A DNA stretch of 64,000 bases. Source: Tsukamurella conjunctivitidis. GTDB taxonomy: Bacteria > Actinomycetota > Actinomycetes > Mycobacteriales > Mycobacteriaceae. Within the stretch, counting starts at the first letter, position 1; each line of letters begins with the position of its first letter. Shown here piece by piece: positions 40,644 through 49,744 of the stretch. Under the pieces are notes generated by a model. The model made no database searches and was not told the DNA's origin. It saw nothing but the letters and a program-made list of their open reading frames with translations. Where the stretch lies: the NCBI RefSeq assembly GCF_007858475.1, contig NZ_VIGX01000009.1:1-64000 (forward strand), read 5' to 3'. Position numbers and translations under genes: made by a program.

Positions 40644-43111
40644 GTGTCCTTCGGTTCCGGGTTCTCGTGCGGGGCGGGCGGTCGATGTGCAGCGTAACTG
40701 TTCGCGATCCGCTTCTCGTGCTCGTCCGCGGGGGGACGGTCCGCGTCGGCGGGGTCGGGACGGCCGCGGAACCGGCGCCACAGGCGTCGGCCCGCGAGCA
40801 GGACCAGCAGGATCCCGGCGCCGCAGGTGATCCAGAACAGCGATTTGCCGTACGCATTGGAATGCACGGAGACGGAGATCGGATCGCCCAGCGGCATGTT
40901 GCTGCTCGAGCGCAGCGTCAGCTGCACGGAGATCTGCCGCGAGTAATCGACCGTGGTGGGCAGCTCGATCTGCCGGGTGCCGCGCGCGGGCAGCTCCTGC
41001 ACCTCCGAGGCGTCGATCGTGACCCCCTCGGGGGCCGTCCAGTCGATGACGGTGCGGATCGGCAGCGGCAAGTCGTTACGCGCCACGATGAGCAGCGGCG
41101 ACTTGTCCGAGGCGAGCGTGTACGCGCCGCCGGGGCTGACGAAGCGTACGGAGGACAACTGCGCCGACATCGATGCCCGCGCGGCCGTCAGGCGGATCGA
41201 GGCGTCACCGTCGACCGCGGACCGCGCCGGCGCCCAGCGGAGCGCGCGCACCGCGTCCTCGCGCAGCGGCGAGGTGTAGACGCGGGGCGTGAGCGGGGTC
41301 TTCGGCAGCGGGAGCAAGGAGGCACCGAGCTGGTCGACCTGCCGCACGTGCGCGGCCGCCGTGGTGACGATCCGGTCCGGGACCCGCGAGGCCGTGGTCT
41401 CCTCGGGCTGGCGGAGTGTCCAGGGCGCGGCGTTCCGCGCGGGATCGCGACCCGTCGACTGCGCCGATGCCACGACGTCGCGGAACGTGCGCGGGCCGGA
41501 GATGCCCGCCCCGAACTGGGCGGACACGGCGTCGAGCACCGCGCGGGCGTCCTCCGGGCCCGCCGCCCACACCTGCGGCGGCACGATCAGCGTGGATCGG
41601 CCGGTGACCCGCGCGACGGGATCGGTCGCGGTGCTCGCCGCCCACCCGCCGGGCGGCGCGTAGCGCTGGGTCGGGTCGAGCGCGGCCGCGGTGACCGCAC
41701 CGACGGCCGCCTGCCGCCGCATGGCCGCCGACTCCTCGGACATCGTGAAGGTCGACGAGGAGGGGACGGTGCCGGTCGCACCGGGCGTCACGCCGCGCTC
41801 GGCCGCGTCGGAGACCCCGCCCATCGCCGCGAGCGCCGCGGAGACGCTGGGGTCGAAGACTGCCGCGCCGATCCCCTGGCCCACCGGCACGATGCCCGAC
41901 GGGGTGCCGGGGCCGCGCTCCGGCGGCTTCACCGCGGTGGCGGCCACGACCGTCGCCGAGACGTCGGAGGCGCGGAGCTGCCGCGCACCGTCGGACAGGA
42001 GCACGCCCGACGCGGGGATCGCGACGCCGCGCACCGACTGCACGCCGAGGATGGAGTCGATGACGTCGGACGGCGTGTCCAGCGCGGCGCGCTGCAGCGA
42101 GGGCTCCGCGGAGCGGCCGAGGGCCTCGAGGTCGACCTGGCCGAAGGGCAGCGCGACCACGCACGACTCGGCGGCGACGCGCTTGAGCTTGTCCAGCCAG
42201 GCGCTCGCCTCGTCGCTGCCGGTGCCGGCGGTGCTGGGGCCGCGTGGGTCGGCGGGATTACGGGCGACCCGGTACGGGGAGGTCATGGCCTGGACCGTGA
42301 CCAGCAGGTCGGGATCGACGGCGAGGCATGCGGCGGTGCGCAGCGCGGTGCGCCGCGGGTCCGGGCCGCGGGTGGCCTCCTCGTAGGCCGTGAGCAGTCC
42401 GTCGAGCCGGCCGCCCTCGGCCAGCGACCCGGCGAGCGCGTCGTCGACGAGGCGGACGGGGGTGTCGCCGCCGCCGGGCACGCCGCCCGCGAGCTTCGGA
42501 TGGTCCGCCAGCGGCCACAGCAGCGTGACCTGCGCGGGCGACGAGGTCACCGCCCTGTCGACCGCGTCCGGCGCGTCGGCGGTCCCGTCGGGCAGGCCGA
42601 GGACCGGCAGCAGTGTCCGGGAGTCGTCGAGCCGGGCCGCGCCGCCGTACGCGGGCTTGCCGTTCAGGTTGAGCAGGAGCGGGTAGACGCCGGGCCGGTC
42701 GATCCCGAGGGTGGCGCCGCGCGTCGCGGGCGAGGGCCGCACGGGGATGGAGACGCTGAAGGAGGTCCGTTGCCCCGGCTTGAGGACCTTGGAGACGGGC
42801 TCGAACCGGCCCAGGGTGTCGTAGACGTTGTTGTCGGCGACGAGATCGGAGCGCAACTGCGCGGACGTCGAGACCGCCGGCGCGCGCTGGATACGCAGGT
42901 CCAGGTCGCTGACGTCGCGGTCGCCGAAGTTCTCGACGGTGCCGCGCACCACCACTTCGTTCGGGGAGGTCTCGGTGATCCGCGAGGTGACCTCGTCGAC
43001 GTTGATCCGCACGAACTGCGCGTCCGGAAGACCGGCCCCGCTCGGCGCGGGCAGGCCGGTGATCGCGATCAGGAGCGTCAGCACGCACAGCAGGCGGGCC
43101 GACCGGGTCAC
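40640..43111 (-). CDS. DUF6049-like secreted/anchored protein (Rv3909-type)
   Basis: 823 residues. A signal peptide ([20 protein letters not shown]) is followed by beta-rich segments ([20 protein letters not shown]) and a long alternating region, and a C-terminal membrane helix (about [21 protein letters not shown]) with a short basic tail. It lies between the Nudix and murJ genes with four-base overlaps on both sides, so the three are one operon, as in mycobacteria. A role in cell-envelope assembly beside MurJ is inferred from that conserved context only. Confidence 0.82.
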   Translation of the reverse strand: MTRSARLLCVLTLLIAITGLPAPSGAGLPDAQFVRINVDEVTSRITETSPNEVVVRGTVENFGDRDVSDLDLRIQRAPAVSTSAQLRSDLVADNNVYDTLGRFEPVSKVLKPGQRTSFSVSIPVRPSPATRGATLGIDRPGVYPLLLNLNGKPAYGGAARLDDSRTLLPVLGLPDGTADAPDAVDRAVTSSPAQVTLLWPLADHPKLAGGVPGGGDTPVRLVDDALAGSLAEGGRLDGLLTAYEEATRGPDPRRTALRTAACLAVDPDLLVTVQAMTSPYRVARNPADPRGPSTAGTGSDEASAWLDKLKRVAAESCVVALPFGQVDLEALGRSAEPSLQRAALDTPSDVIDSILGVQSVRGVAIPASGVLLSDGARQLRASDVSATVVAATAVKPPERGPGTPSGIVPVGQGIGAAVFDPSVSAALAAMGGVSDAAERGVTPGATGTVPSSSTFTMSEESAAMRRQAAVGAVTAAALDPTQRYAPPGGWAASTATDPVARVTGRSTLIVPPQVWAAGPEDARAVLDAVSAQFGAGISGPRTFRDVVASAQSTGRDPARNAAPWTLRQPEETTASRVPDRIVTTAAAHVRQVDQLGASLLPLPKTPLTPRVYTSPLREDAVRALRWAPARSAVDGDASIRLTAARASMSAQLSSVRFVSPGGAYTLASDKSPLLIVARNDLPLPIRTVIDWTAPEGVTIDASEVQELPARGTRQIELPTTVDYSRQISVQLTLRSSSNMPLGDPISVSVHSNAYGKSLFWITCGAGILLVLLAGRRLWRRFRGRPDPADADRPPADEHEKRIANSYAAHRPPAPHENPEPKDT

Positions 43112-44040
43112 GTCTGACCGCTCCCGCCGCTCCCGCCGCTCCCGCTGCCGCCGCCCCCGCCGCCGCGCCGACCGCGCGTGCGGCGCCCGCCGCGCCGCCG
43201 GCGGGGCTTCGGCGGGTCGTTGCGGACGGCGTTGCGCTCGGCCGCGGCGCGCTCGTAGGCGGAGGGCTCGCTGCGCGGTGCCGCCGCCACCCGGGCCGCG
43301 AGCTCGTCCGGATCGGCCGCCAGGTCCTCGATCACGGTGCGCGCGGTGGCGACGAGTTTGCGCTCGTCGGAGTAGGTGAGGCGGGTCGCGAGCTCGCCCA
43401 GCGGCACCCAGGCCACCTCGGACACCTCGTAGTCCTCGGTCGAGAGGTCACCGCTCTGCCAGGACAGGAGGAAGTGGTGCACGGTCTTGTGCACGCGGCG
43501 GCCCTCCACCGCGAACCAGTAGTCGATCTTGCCGATCGGCGCGAGGACCGAGCCGGTGAGGCCCGTCTCCTCGGCGACCTCCCGGATCGCGGTCAGCTCG
43601 GCCGTCTCCCCGGTCTCGATGTGGCCCTTGGGCAGCGACCACAGGGTGCGACCGCGGCGGTCGACGCGCCCGATGAGCGCGGCCCGCAGCTCCTCGTCCC
43701 CGTCGAGCCCCGCCACCACGAGGCCGCCGGCGGAGGTCTCGCGGACCGTCCGGATGCGCGGGTCGGGCCGCGCGCGTCCGGGTACGGGCCGCTTCGCCTT
43801 GGAGGTGGGGGTCCCCTGCTTCCGCGTGGGCTTCGCCGCAGGGGCGGGCTCCGACGGTGCGCTGTCGACCTCGGGTTTCGCCTGCTGTTCGGTGACGGCG
43901 GAGAGCTGGCCCCGACCGCGTCCACGGCCCCCGCGGCGCCGCCTGCGCCGGGGCCGGGAGGGCGTCCCGCCCGCGGAGTCGCCGACGGAACCCGGGCGCT
44001 GCGGGCGTCCCGGGGAGTCGGCGGATTCGGCGGAGGTCAC
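43108..44040 (-). CDS. Nudix hydrolase (MutT4-like by position)
   Basis: 310 residues. The Nudix box [23 protein letters not shown] (about 141-163) fits GX5EX7REUXEEXGU and should bind the metal. The first 100 residues and the last 40 are Arg/Gly/Pro-rich and probably disordered; both ends contain runs of arginine that could bind nucleic acid. Substrate is unknown; homologues hydrolyse oxidised or other nucleoside diphosphate derivatives. It heads the operon with DUF6049 and murJ and is divergent from the CCA-adding enzyme gene, the order found in mycobacteria. Confidence 0.88.
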   Translation of the reverse strand: MTSAESADSPGRPQRPGSVGDSAGGTPSRPRRRRRRGGRGRGRGQLSAVTEQQAKPEVDSAPSEPAPAAKPTRKQGTPTSKAKRPVPGRARPDPRIRTVRETSAGGLVVAGLDGDEELRAALIGRVDRRGRTLWSLPKGHIETGETAELTAIREVAEETGLTGSVLAPIGKIDYWFAVEGRRVHKTVHHFLLSWQSGDLSTEDYEVSEVAWVPLGELATRLTYSDERKLVATARTVIEDLAADPDELAARVAAAPRSEPSAYERAAAERNAVRNDPPKPRRRRGGRRTRGRRGGGGGGSGSGGSGGSGQT

Positions 44041-44115
44041 CCCCCGATGCTACTGGCCGGTTGCGCTCCCATACGCCACCGTCGTGTTTTCCCCCCGGCA
44101 GTAGACTGGTCGGTC

Positions 44116-45585
44116 GTGACCGAAAGCTCTCCCGCCGGCCCGGCGGATGCGCGCGCCGAACGCCGGACCCGCCTGCTGGCGGCGGCGCACATCTCGCTGC
44201 GCGGATTGTCCGACGTGCTGGCACCGCTGGGCGCCCGGTTCGCCGATGCGGGGCATGAGCTGTTCCTCGTCGGCGGCTCCGTACGCGACGCGCTGCTCGG
44301 CCGCCTGACGAGCGATCTGGACTTCACCACCGACGCCCGGCCGGAGCAGGTGCAGGCGCTGCTGCGGGGCTGGGCCGACGCGATGTGGGACACCGGCATC
44401 GAGTTCGGCACCGTCAGCGCGTCCTTCGCGGACCAGCAGATCGAGATCACTACCTACCGCGCCGAGGCCTACGACCGGGTGACCCGCAACCCCGTCGTGC
44501 GGTTCGGCGAGAGCCTGCACGACGACCTGGTGCGCCGCGACTTCACGATCAACGCGATGGCGGTGCGGATCGGCCGCGACGGCGCCGAGGACTTCGAGGA
44601 CCCGCTGGGCGGCCTCGACGCGCTGCTCGCCGGTGAGATCGACACGCCGGCCACGCCGGAGGAGTCCTTCTCCGACGATCCGCTGCGGATGCTCCGCGCC
44701 GCCCGGTTCGTGTCCCAGCTGGGCTTCTCGGTGGCGCCGCGCGTGTCGGCGGCGATGACCGACATGGCGGCCGAGATCGACCGGATCACCGCCGAGCGGG
44801 TCCGGGCGGAGCTGGACAAGCTCATCCTCGGCGAGCATCCCGTCGACGGGATCGTGCTGCTCGTCGACACCGGGCTGGCGGACCGGGTGATCCCCGAGAT
44901 CCCCGGCATGAAGCTGGCGATCGACGAGCACCATCAGCACAAGGACGTCTTCTGGCACTCGATGACGGTGCTGCAGCAGGCCATCGACCTCGAGGAGTCC
45001 GATCCGGACCTCGTGCTGCGTTGGGCCGCGCTGCTGCACGACATCGGCAAGCCGGCCACCCGCCGGCACGAGCCGAACGGCGGCGTCTCGTTCCACCACC
45101 ACGAGGTGGTCGGCGCCAAGATGGTGCGCAAGCGGATGCGGGCGCTGGCCCAGCCGAAGGCCGTGACCGAGGACGTGGCCCAGCTCGTCTTCCTGCACCT
45201 GCGCTTCCACGGCTACGGCGACGGGCAGTGGACCGATTCCGCGGTCCGCCGCTACGTCACCGACGCCGGGCCCCTGCTCCCCCGGCTGCACAAGTTGGTC
45301 CGCGCCGACTGCACGACCCGCAACAAGCGGCGTGCCGCGAAGCTGCAGGCCACCTACGACGGGCTCGAGAAGCGCATCGAGGACATCGCCGCCAAGGAGG
45401 ACCTCGCGCGCGTGCGGCCCGACCTCGACGGCAACGCGATCATGGAACTGCTCGGGCTGCAGCCGGGCCCCGAGGTCGGCGCGGCGTGGAAGTTCCTCAA
45501 GGAGCTGCGGCTCGACCGCGGCCCCCTCGACCGCGACGAGGCCGAGGCCGAGCTGAAGCGCTGGTGGGCCGAGCGGCAGGGCTGA
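44116..45585 (+). CDS. pcnA: CCA tRNA nucleotidyltransferase (PcnA type) with HD domain
   Basis: 489 residues from GTG at 44116. The nucleotidyltransferase motif is LVGGSVRDALLGRLTSDLDFTTDA, with RRDFTINAMA following. A C-terminal HD domain reads LLHDIGKPATRRHE. The enzyme adds or repairs the 3' CCA of tRNAs, and mycobacterial annotation names this gene pcnA. It starts about 75 bases from the divergent Nudix gene and converges with a small secreted-protein gene that begins one base after its stop. Confidence 0.93.
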   Translation: MTESSPAGPADARAERRTRLLAAAHISLRGLSDVLAPLGARFADAGHELFLVGGSVRDALLGRLTSDLDFTTDARPEQVQALLRGWADAMWDTGIEFGTVSASFADQQIEITTYRAEAYDRVTRNPVVRFGESLHDDLVRRDFTINAMAVRIGRDGAEDFEDPLGGLDALLAGEIDTPATPEESFSDDPLRMLRAARFVSQLGFSVAPRVSAAMTDMAAEIDRITAERVRAELDKLILGEHPVDGIVLLVDTGLADRVIPEIPGMKLAIDEHHQHKDVFWHSMTVLQQAIDLEESDPDLVLRWAALLHDIGKPATRRHEPNGGVSFHHHEVVGAKMVRKRMRALAQPKAVTEDVAQLVFLHLRFHGYGDGQWTDSAVRRYVTDAGPLLPRLHKLVRADCTTRNKRRAAKLQATYDGLEKRIEDIAAKEDLARVRPDLDGNAIMELLGLQPGPEVGAAWKFLKELRLDRGPLDRDEAEAELKRWWAERQG

Positions 45586-46074
45586 TCAGCGCGGCTCGGT
45601 GTACGGCGTCCGCGGCCCCGGGATCGCGGCGATCCGCTTGTCGAGTTCGCTCGGGAGTTTCGACAGCGCCGCCCAGCCGCGCGGCTCGGGATTGTCGACG
45701 GTGGCCTTGAGCACGTTGCCATCGGTGGTGCGCACCGTGGCGGAGACGATCCAGCCGTCGAAGATCTGCGCTTTCCGGTCGTACCGCGGGACGTTACGCA
45801 GCACCTTCTCGGTGATCGCCCGCAGGTCCGCGACGTCCGCCGGTCGGCCCTTCAGCTCGACGGGGCCGCCCCGGGAGCCGACGGCCTTGGTGATGATCCG
45901 CCCGTCGGGGTAGACGGTGGTCCGGGGCGGAGTCTCGCGCGTCAGGAAGACCGTGGTGCGGACGTCGACCACCGGGGTGGTCGACGGCGCCGGTGTCGGC
46001 GTCGCGGTGGCGGCGGGGGCCGTCCCGATCAGGAGGGCGACGACTGCCGTGGTGATGCCGAGGGTCTTCCGCAT
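45586..46074 (-). CDS. small secreted hypothetical protein
   Basis: 162 residues. A signal peptide (MRKTLGITTAVVALLIGTAPAATA) is followed by a Pro/Thr stretch and one compact domain (TTVFLTRETPPRTTVYPDGR to WAALSKLPSELDKRIAAIPG). No family is recognised. It abuts pcnA in convergent orientation. Confidence 0.7.
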   Translation of the reverse strand: MRKTLGITTAVVALLIGTAPAATATPTPAPSTTPVVDVRTTVFLTRETPPRTTVYPDGRIITKAVGSRGGPVELKGRPADVADLRAITEKVLRNVPRYDRKAQIFDGWIVSATVRTTDGNVLKATVDNPEPRGWAALSKLPSELDKRIAAIPGPRTPYTEPR

Positions 46075-46118
46075 GTCGCGAGCCTAGTCCGTCGTGCGCG
46101 AACCGAAACACCGAATCG

Positions 46119-46652
46119 TCATTGATGCAGGGGAACCGCGCCGTCCGCCGTCCCGTCGCCGTCCGTGTCGAAGACCAGCACGTCCGGCGCACCGTCGGCG
46201 TCCGTGTCGGCGACGGCCTGCCGGGCGGGCTGCCCGGGTTCCGCCGGCACACCGGTGATCGCGGGCGAGGCAGCCGCTTCGGGCACCCGCGCGACGCCGG
46301 GGATCGGGCAGGCCGACGGTGCCGTCCCCGCCGGTCCGGCGACGTTCTCGCCGGCCGCGCGCCCGGTCGTCGAACCCGGTCCGGCCGCGGGAGGGGATCC
46401 GGGTGCCGGTGTGGGCTCGGCCCAGCATCCCGTGCCGTCGTCCCGGAAGGCGGCCTCGCGGATCCCGTCGTCGTCGAGGTCGAGCGCGGCGACGTCGGCC
46501 CGGCCGTCGCCGTCGAGGTCGACCATCGCGTCGTCGACGCGGCCGTCGCCGTCGAAGTCGAGCAGGACGGCGCCGCGCACCGCGGGTGAGGTCCAGCGGT
46601 CGACGTGGCCCTGCCCGTCGCCGAACCAGTACTCGATCAGCTCGTCCCCCAT
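46119..46652 (-). CDS. protein with calcium-binding-type DxDGDG repeats
   Basis: 177 residues from ATG at 46652. Two blocks of Asp-rich repeats are seen: DFDGDGRVDDAMVDLDGDGR with ADVAALDLDDDG near residues 30-65, and DTDADGAPDVLVFDTDGDGT near the C-terminus. Such repeats resemble FG-GAP, dockerin or thrombospondin-3 calcium loops. No signal peptide is evident. A Pro/Ala-rich linker separates the blocks. The start is one base after the stop of the MFS gene, so both are in one unit. Function unknown. Confidence 0.72.
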   Translation of the reverse strand: MGDELIEYWFGDGQGHVDRWTSPAVRGAVLLDFDGDGRVDDAMVDLDGDGRADVAALDLDDDGIREAAFRDDGTGCWAEPTPAPGSPPAAGPGSTTGRAAGENVAGPAGTAPSACPIPGVARVPEAAASPAITGVPAEPGQPARQAVADTDADGAPDVLVFDTDGDGTADGAVPLHQ

Positions 46653-46653
46653 A

Positions 46654-47982
46654 TCAATTGGACGCGCCAGCGGCCTCGGGGGTTCCCGTGCGGCGGTACA
46701 GCACGACGACGAGCCCGACGGCCACGGCGTACAGGAGCGCGCCGAAGGCGGCGAGGGGGCGGCAGACACCGTCGAACGGCACCACCGCGGCGGCGAACGC
46801 CACGGCGCCCACGAACGTGACGTTGAACAGCGCGTCCTGGAAGGCGAAGACCTGGCCGCGCCGCTCGTCGGGGACGTCCAACTGCATGGCCGCGTCGCCC
46901 GAGAGCTTCACCACCTGGCCGGCGAGGCCGAGCACCGCGGCGGCGATCACGAGCACCGCGAAATTCAGGGTGAGCACGGACAGTTGCGTCAGGCACGCCG
47001 CGACGAGCGCGCCGACCACGGTGTTCCGGCGCCCCCACCGCGCGACGGCGATGGGCGTGAGCACGGCGGCGACGAACATGCCCACCGCGGTCGCACCGGC
47101 CACCGACCCGAAGCCGGCGAGCCCCAGCGTCCCGTCGGTGAAGTGGTGCCGGGTCAGGAGGAGCAGCATCAGCGTGTTGAACCCGAAGACGGTGCGGTGC
47201 GCCCCCATGCCGGTCAGGGCGGCGGTCACCGACGGTGCGCGCCAGGCCGCGAGCGCCCCGTGCGCCAGGCCCGCGGCGACGTCGCTGAGCGCGGTCGCGG
47301 GCTTCTCGTGCCTGCCGGAGACGTCGTGGTCCGGGCCGAGCACGCCCGCGGGGAAGCGGGTGGAGAGGAGCGCCCCGAGCACCGCGACCAGCACCGCCAC
47401 GGCGAGCACGCCCGCGCCGCCCGCGTCGTCGGAGCCGAAGACGGCCCGGAGCCCCACGGCCGTGCTGGCGCCGACGGCGGTCGCACCCGCGCCCATCGTG
47501 GTGGTCAGGGAGTTGATCGCGACGAGTTGCGGCCGGTCCACGACGTGCGGCAGCGCGGCGGAGAGCCCGGAGGCCACGAAGCGCCCGGCGCCGCCGACGG
47601 CCAGCGCCACGATGAAGATCGCCGTCTCCCCCGCGCCCGACGCGAGCACCCCGGCGCACGCCGCGATGAGCAGCGCCCGGACGAGGTTCGCGACGATGAA
47701 GACGCGGCGGCGGTCCCAGCGGTCCAGCAGGGCGCCGGCGAAGGGCCCGATCACCGAGTACGGCAGCAGTAGCACCGCGAGCCCTGTGGCGATGGCGGCC
47801 GGCGTGGCGTTGCGTTCGGGGTTGAACACGATGGCAGTGCCGAGCCCGGCCTGGAACAGGCCTTCCGCGTACTGGCTCAGGAGTCGGACGCCGAGCAGAC
47901 GTAGCAGGTCGGGCAGGTCGCGGAAGGTCCGCCACGCGGGTTTCGCGGCGGCCGCTGGGGCATCCGCTCCGCTGGTCGTCAC
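46654..47982 (-). CDS. MFS transporter
   Basis: 442 residues with about 12 hydrophobic segments. The N-terminal half has LLRLLGVRLLSQYAEGLFQAG and the loop LLDRWDRRRVFIVANLVRAL, as in MFS_3-type exporters of the enterobactin-exporter/MacAB-like macrolide group. Substrate unknown. ATG start at 47982. It is divergent from the yqgE-type gene and is followed after one base by the repeat protein gene. Confidence 0.85.
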   Translation of the reverse strand: MTTSGADAPAAAAKPAWRTFRDLPDLLRLLGVRLLSQYAEGLFQAGLGTAIVFNPERNATPAAIATGLAVLLLPYSVIGPFAGALLDRWDRRRVFIVANLVRALLIAACAGVLASGAGETAIFIVALAVGGAGRFVASGLSAALPHVVDRPQLVAINSLTTTMGAGATAVGASTAVGLRAVFGSDDAGGAGVLAVAVLVAVLGALLSTRFPAGVLGPDHDVSGRHEKPATALSDVAAGLAHGALAAWRAPSVTAALTGMGAHRTVFGFNTLMLLLLTRHHFTDGTLGLAGFGSVAGATAVGMFVAAVLTPIAVARWGRRNTVVGALVAACLTQLSVLTLNFAVLVIAAAVLGLAGQVVKLSGDAAMQLDVPDERRGQVFAFQDALFNVTFVGAVAFAAAVVPFDGVCRPLAAFGALLYAVAVGLVVVLYRRTGTPEAAGASN

Positions 47983-48056
47983 GCGCTACAGCGTATCGGC
48001 GCGACGCCTTCCGCGTCGGCGGACCCCGAGGGTGGTACGCGTGCGATGATGGGGGT

Positions 48057-48686
48057 GTGGGTCCCGATCGTTCGAATGAGCCGGCACCGGGCGGCGCATC
48101 CTCCGGCGAGTCCGCGGGTGCGGGCATCGAGGTGTCCTCGGGCACGTTGCTGGTCGCCTCGCCGGAGTTGATCGAGCCGACCTTCTCGCGCACCGTCGTC
48201 TATCTCATCGAGCACAACGAGTCGGGCAGCCTCGGCGTGGTGCTCAACCGGCCCAGCGAGTCCGCGGTGCACGGGGTGCTCCCCCGGTGGCACGACCTCG
48301 CGGCCAAGCCGAAGGCGGTCTTCGTGGGCGGGCCGGTGAACCAGTCGGCGGCGCTGTGCCTGGGTGTGGCCAAGGCGGGGGTGGACGTCAGCGGCATCCG
48401 TGGCCTGCAGCCCGTCGCCGGCCGCGTGGTGCTGGTGGACCTCGACTCGGACGTCGAGATGATGGACGAGCTGCTCGACGGCGTGCGCGTCTTCGCCGGG
48501 TACAGCGGCTGGGGCATGGGCCAGCTCGACGACGAGCTCGAGCGCGACGACTGGATCCCCTGCGGTTCGCTGCACACCGACGTCCTGGTGCCCGCGCGGG
48601 TGGACCTGTGGGGCAAGGTGCTGCGCCGTCAGGGATTGCCCACTGCGCTGCTCGCGACGCACCCGGTGGACGTCTCCGTCAACTGA
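48057..48686 (+). CDS. YqgE/AlgH family protein (DUF179)
   Basis: 209 residues. After a Ser/Gly-rich N-terminus of about 25 residues, the sequence GTLLVASPELIEPTFSRTVV and YLIEHNESGSLGVVLNRPSE is diagnostic for YqgE/AlgH, as is VFAGYSGWGMGQLDDELERDDW. The fold is known; the biochemical role is not established. GTG start with weak GGGGG upstream. It ends four bases from a convergent MarR gene. Confidence 0.92.
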   Translation: MGPDRSNEPAPGGASSGESAGAGIEVSSGTLLVASPELIEPTFSRTVVYLIEHNESGSLGVVLNRPSESAVHGVLPRWHDLAAKPKAVFVGGPVNQSAALCLGVAKAGVDVSGIRGLQPVAGRVVLVDLDSDVEMMDELLDGVRVFAGYSGWGMGQLDDELERDDWIPCGSLHTDVLVPARVDLWGKVLRRQGLPTALLATHPVDVSVN

Positions 48687-48689
48687 CCG

Positions 48690-49172
48690 TCAGTCGCGCG
48701 GGGCCCGCTGCGACTCGATCATCTGCCACAGCGCCGACCTGCACTCCTCCGCCCGTTCGGGCCCGAGAGTCGCACGCCACGCCGCTTCGAAGTCATTGGC
48801 GGCCTCGACTGCCGTTCTGCTCAGCGACCGTCCGTCAGCGGTGAGGCCGACGAGCTTGGCGCGACCGTCCTTCGGATCGCTCGTTCGGGTGAGGTAGCCC
48901 CAACCCACGAGCTCCTCCACCGTCGGCGACACCGTCTGCTTGGTCGTTCCGAGACGTGCTGCGATGTCGACCGTCCGTGCTGGTCCGTCGAGGATGGTCG
49001 TGCAGACGCGTAGGTGCGCGCGCTTGATCCGCGGGTCCCTGGTCTGAACGGCGGCGAGGACTCCTTCGGTGACGATGGCGGCCAGCCGTCGGGCGAGGGC
49101 CCCGATCCTGGAGTCCGGGGTGAGTTCGACGAGCGCCAGGGAGTCGATGGCGGACGACCTACCTCGGGACAT
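48690..49172 (-). CDS. MarR-family transcriptional regulator
   Basis: 160 residues. The winged helix is clear: VDIAARLGTTKQTVSPTVEELVGWGYLTRTSDPKDGRAKLVGLT, with the helical dimerisation ends. It is divergent from a small membrane protein gene, and a perfect palindrome lies just upstream of that gene at 49287-49312, a likely binding site. Confidence 0.9.
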   Translation of the reverse strand: MSRGRSSAIDSLALVELTPDSRIGALARRLAAIVTEGVLAAVQTRDPRIKRAHLRVCTTILDGPARTVDIAARLGTTKQTVSPTVEELVGWGYLTRTSDPKDGRAKLVGLTADGRSLSRTAVEAANDFEAAWRATLGPERAEECRSALWQMIESQRAPRD

Positions 49173-49286
49173 GATGGTCAGGCTACTCGTACCGTCACCT
49201 GCCCGAGGGGGGCCACCGAGCCCGGCGAGCGCGCCCGTCCCGATGACTGTTCAGAATTCGATGCGCGGCGGCGTGCCCCCACGTAG

Positions 49287-49312
49287 ATTTAGTCAGGGAG
49301 ACCTGACTAAAT
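49287..49312. promoter_or_regulatory. perfect palindromic operator for the MarR regulator
   Basis: ATTTAGTCAGG (49287-49297) and CCTGACTAAAT (49302-49312) are exact 11-base inverted copies around GAGA. The site ends one base before the AGGAG ribosome site of the gene at 49324. It is AT-rich against the background. Confidence 0.75.
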
Positions 49313-49323
49313 AGGAGTGCCGT

Positions 49324-49710
49324 ATGACCGCGATCAAGAGCGTGCTCGGGAAGAGCGTGTTCGGAAGGTGCCCGTGGTGCAGGGTGATTCTCGGCCTCCT
49401 CCTGGCGATGGTGTCGTCCGTGCACGCCTACCGGAGTACCACGCTGTCGGTGGATGCCGACGCGGCCGCATACGCCGGGTTGGGCGTGGTCTACGGCATC
49501 CTCACGGTGATGGTGGCCCTCGGAGAACGGTGGGCCTACTCCGCCGCGCTGGTGTTCCCGTTCATCGCCCTGGCGTTGGGCGACATCCGCTCCTTCGCGC
49601 ACTATGGCACTCCGATGGACGCCGTCGACCCGTTCGTCGACCTCCTCGTCGTGCCGGTCGCCGCCTACGTCCTGCGGTCGACCGCACGAGGCGGATCTCG
49701 CGAGAATTAG
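49324..49710 (+). CDS. small membrane protein, probable MarR target
   Basis: 128 residues with four hydrophobic segments (WCRVILGLLLAMVSSVHAY, AAYAGLGVVYGILTVMVAL, YSAALVFPFIALALGDI, VDLLVVPVAAYVL). No family recognised. It has an AGGAG ribosome site and an 11-base palindrome directly upstream. An iron-box-like sequence overlaps its stop codon and belongs to the next gene. Confidence 0.72.
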   Translation: MTAIKSVLGKSVFGRCPWCRVILGLLLAMVSSVHAYRSTTLSVDADAAAYAGLGVVYGILTVMVALGERWAYSAALVFPFIALALGDIRSFAHYGTPMDAVDPFVDLLVVPVAAYVLRSTARGGSREN

Positions 49711-49725
49711 GCTAGTCTTACCTTC
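49707..49725 (+). promoter_or_regulatory. IdeR/DtxR iron-box-like sequence
   Basis: TTAGGCTAGTCTTACCTTC resembles the DtxR/IdeR consensus TTAGGTTAGGCTAACCTAA at about 14 of 19 positions. It overlaps a -10-like TAGTCT and lies 20 bases before the siderophore-binding lipoprotein gene, so iron would repress that gene. Confidence 0.6.
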
Positions 49726-49744
49726 CTAGCGATCGGGAGGGTTC

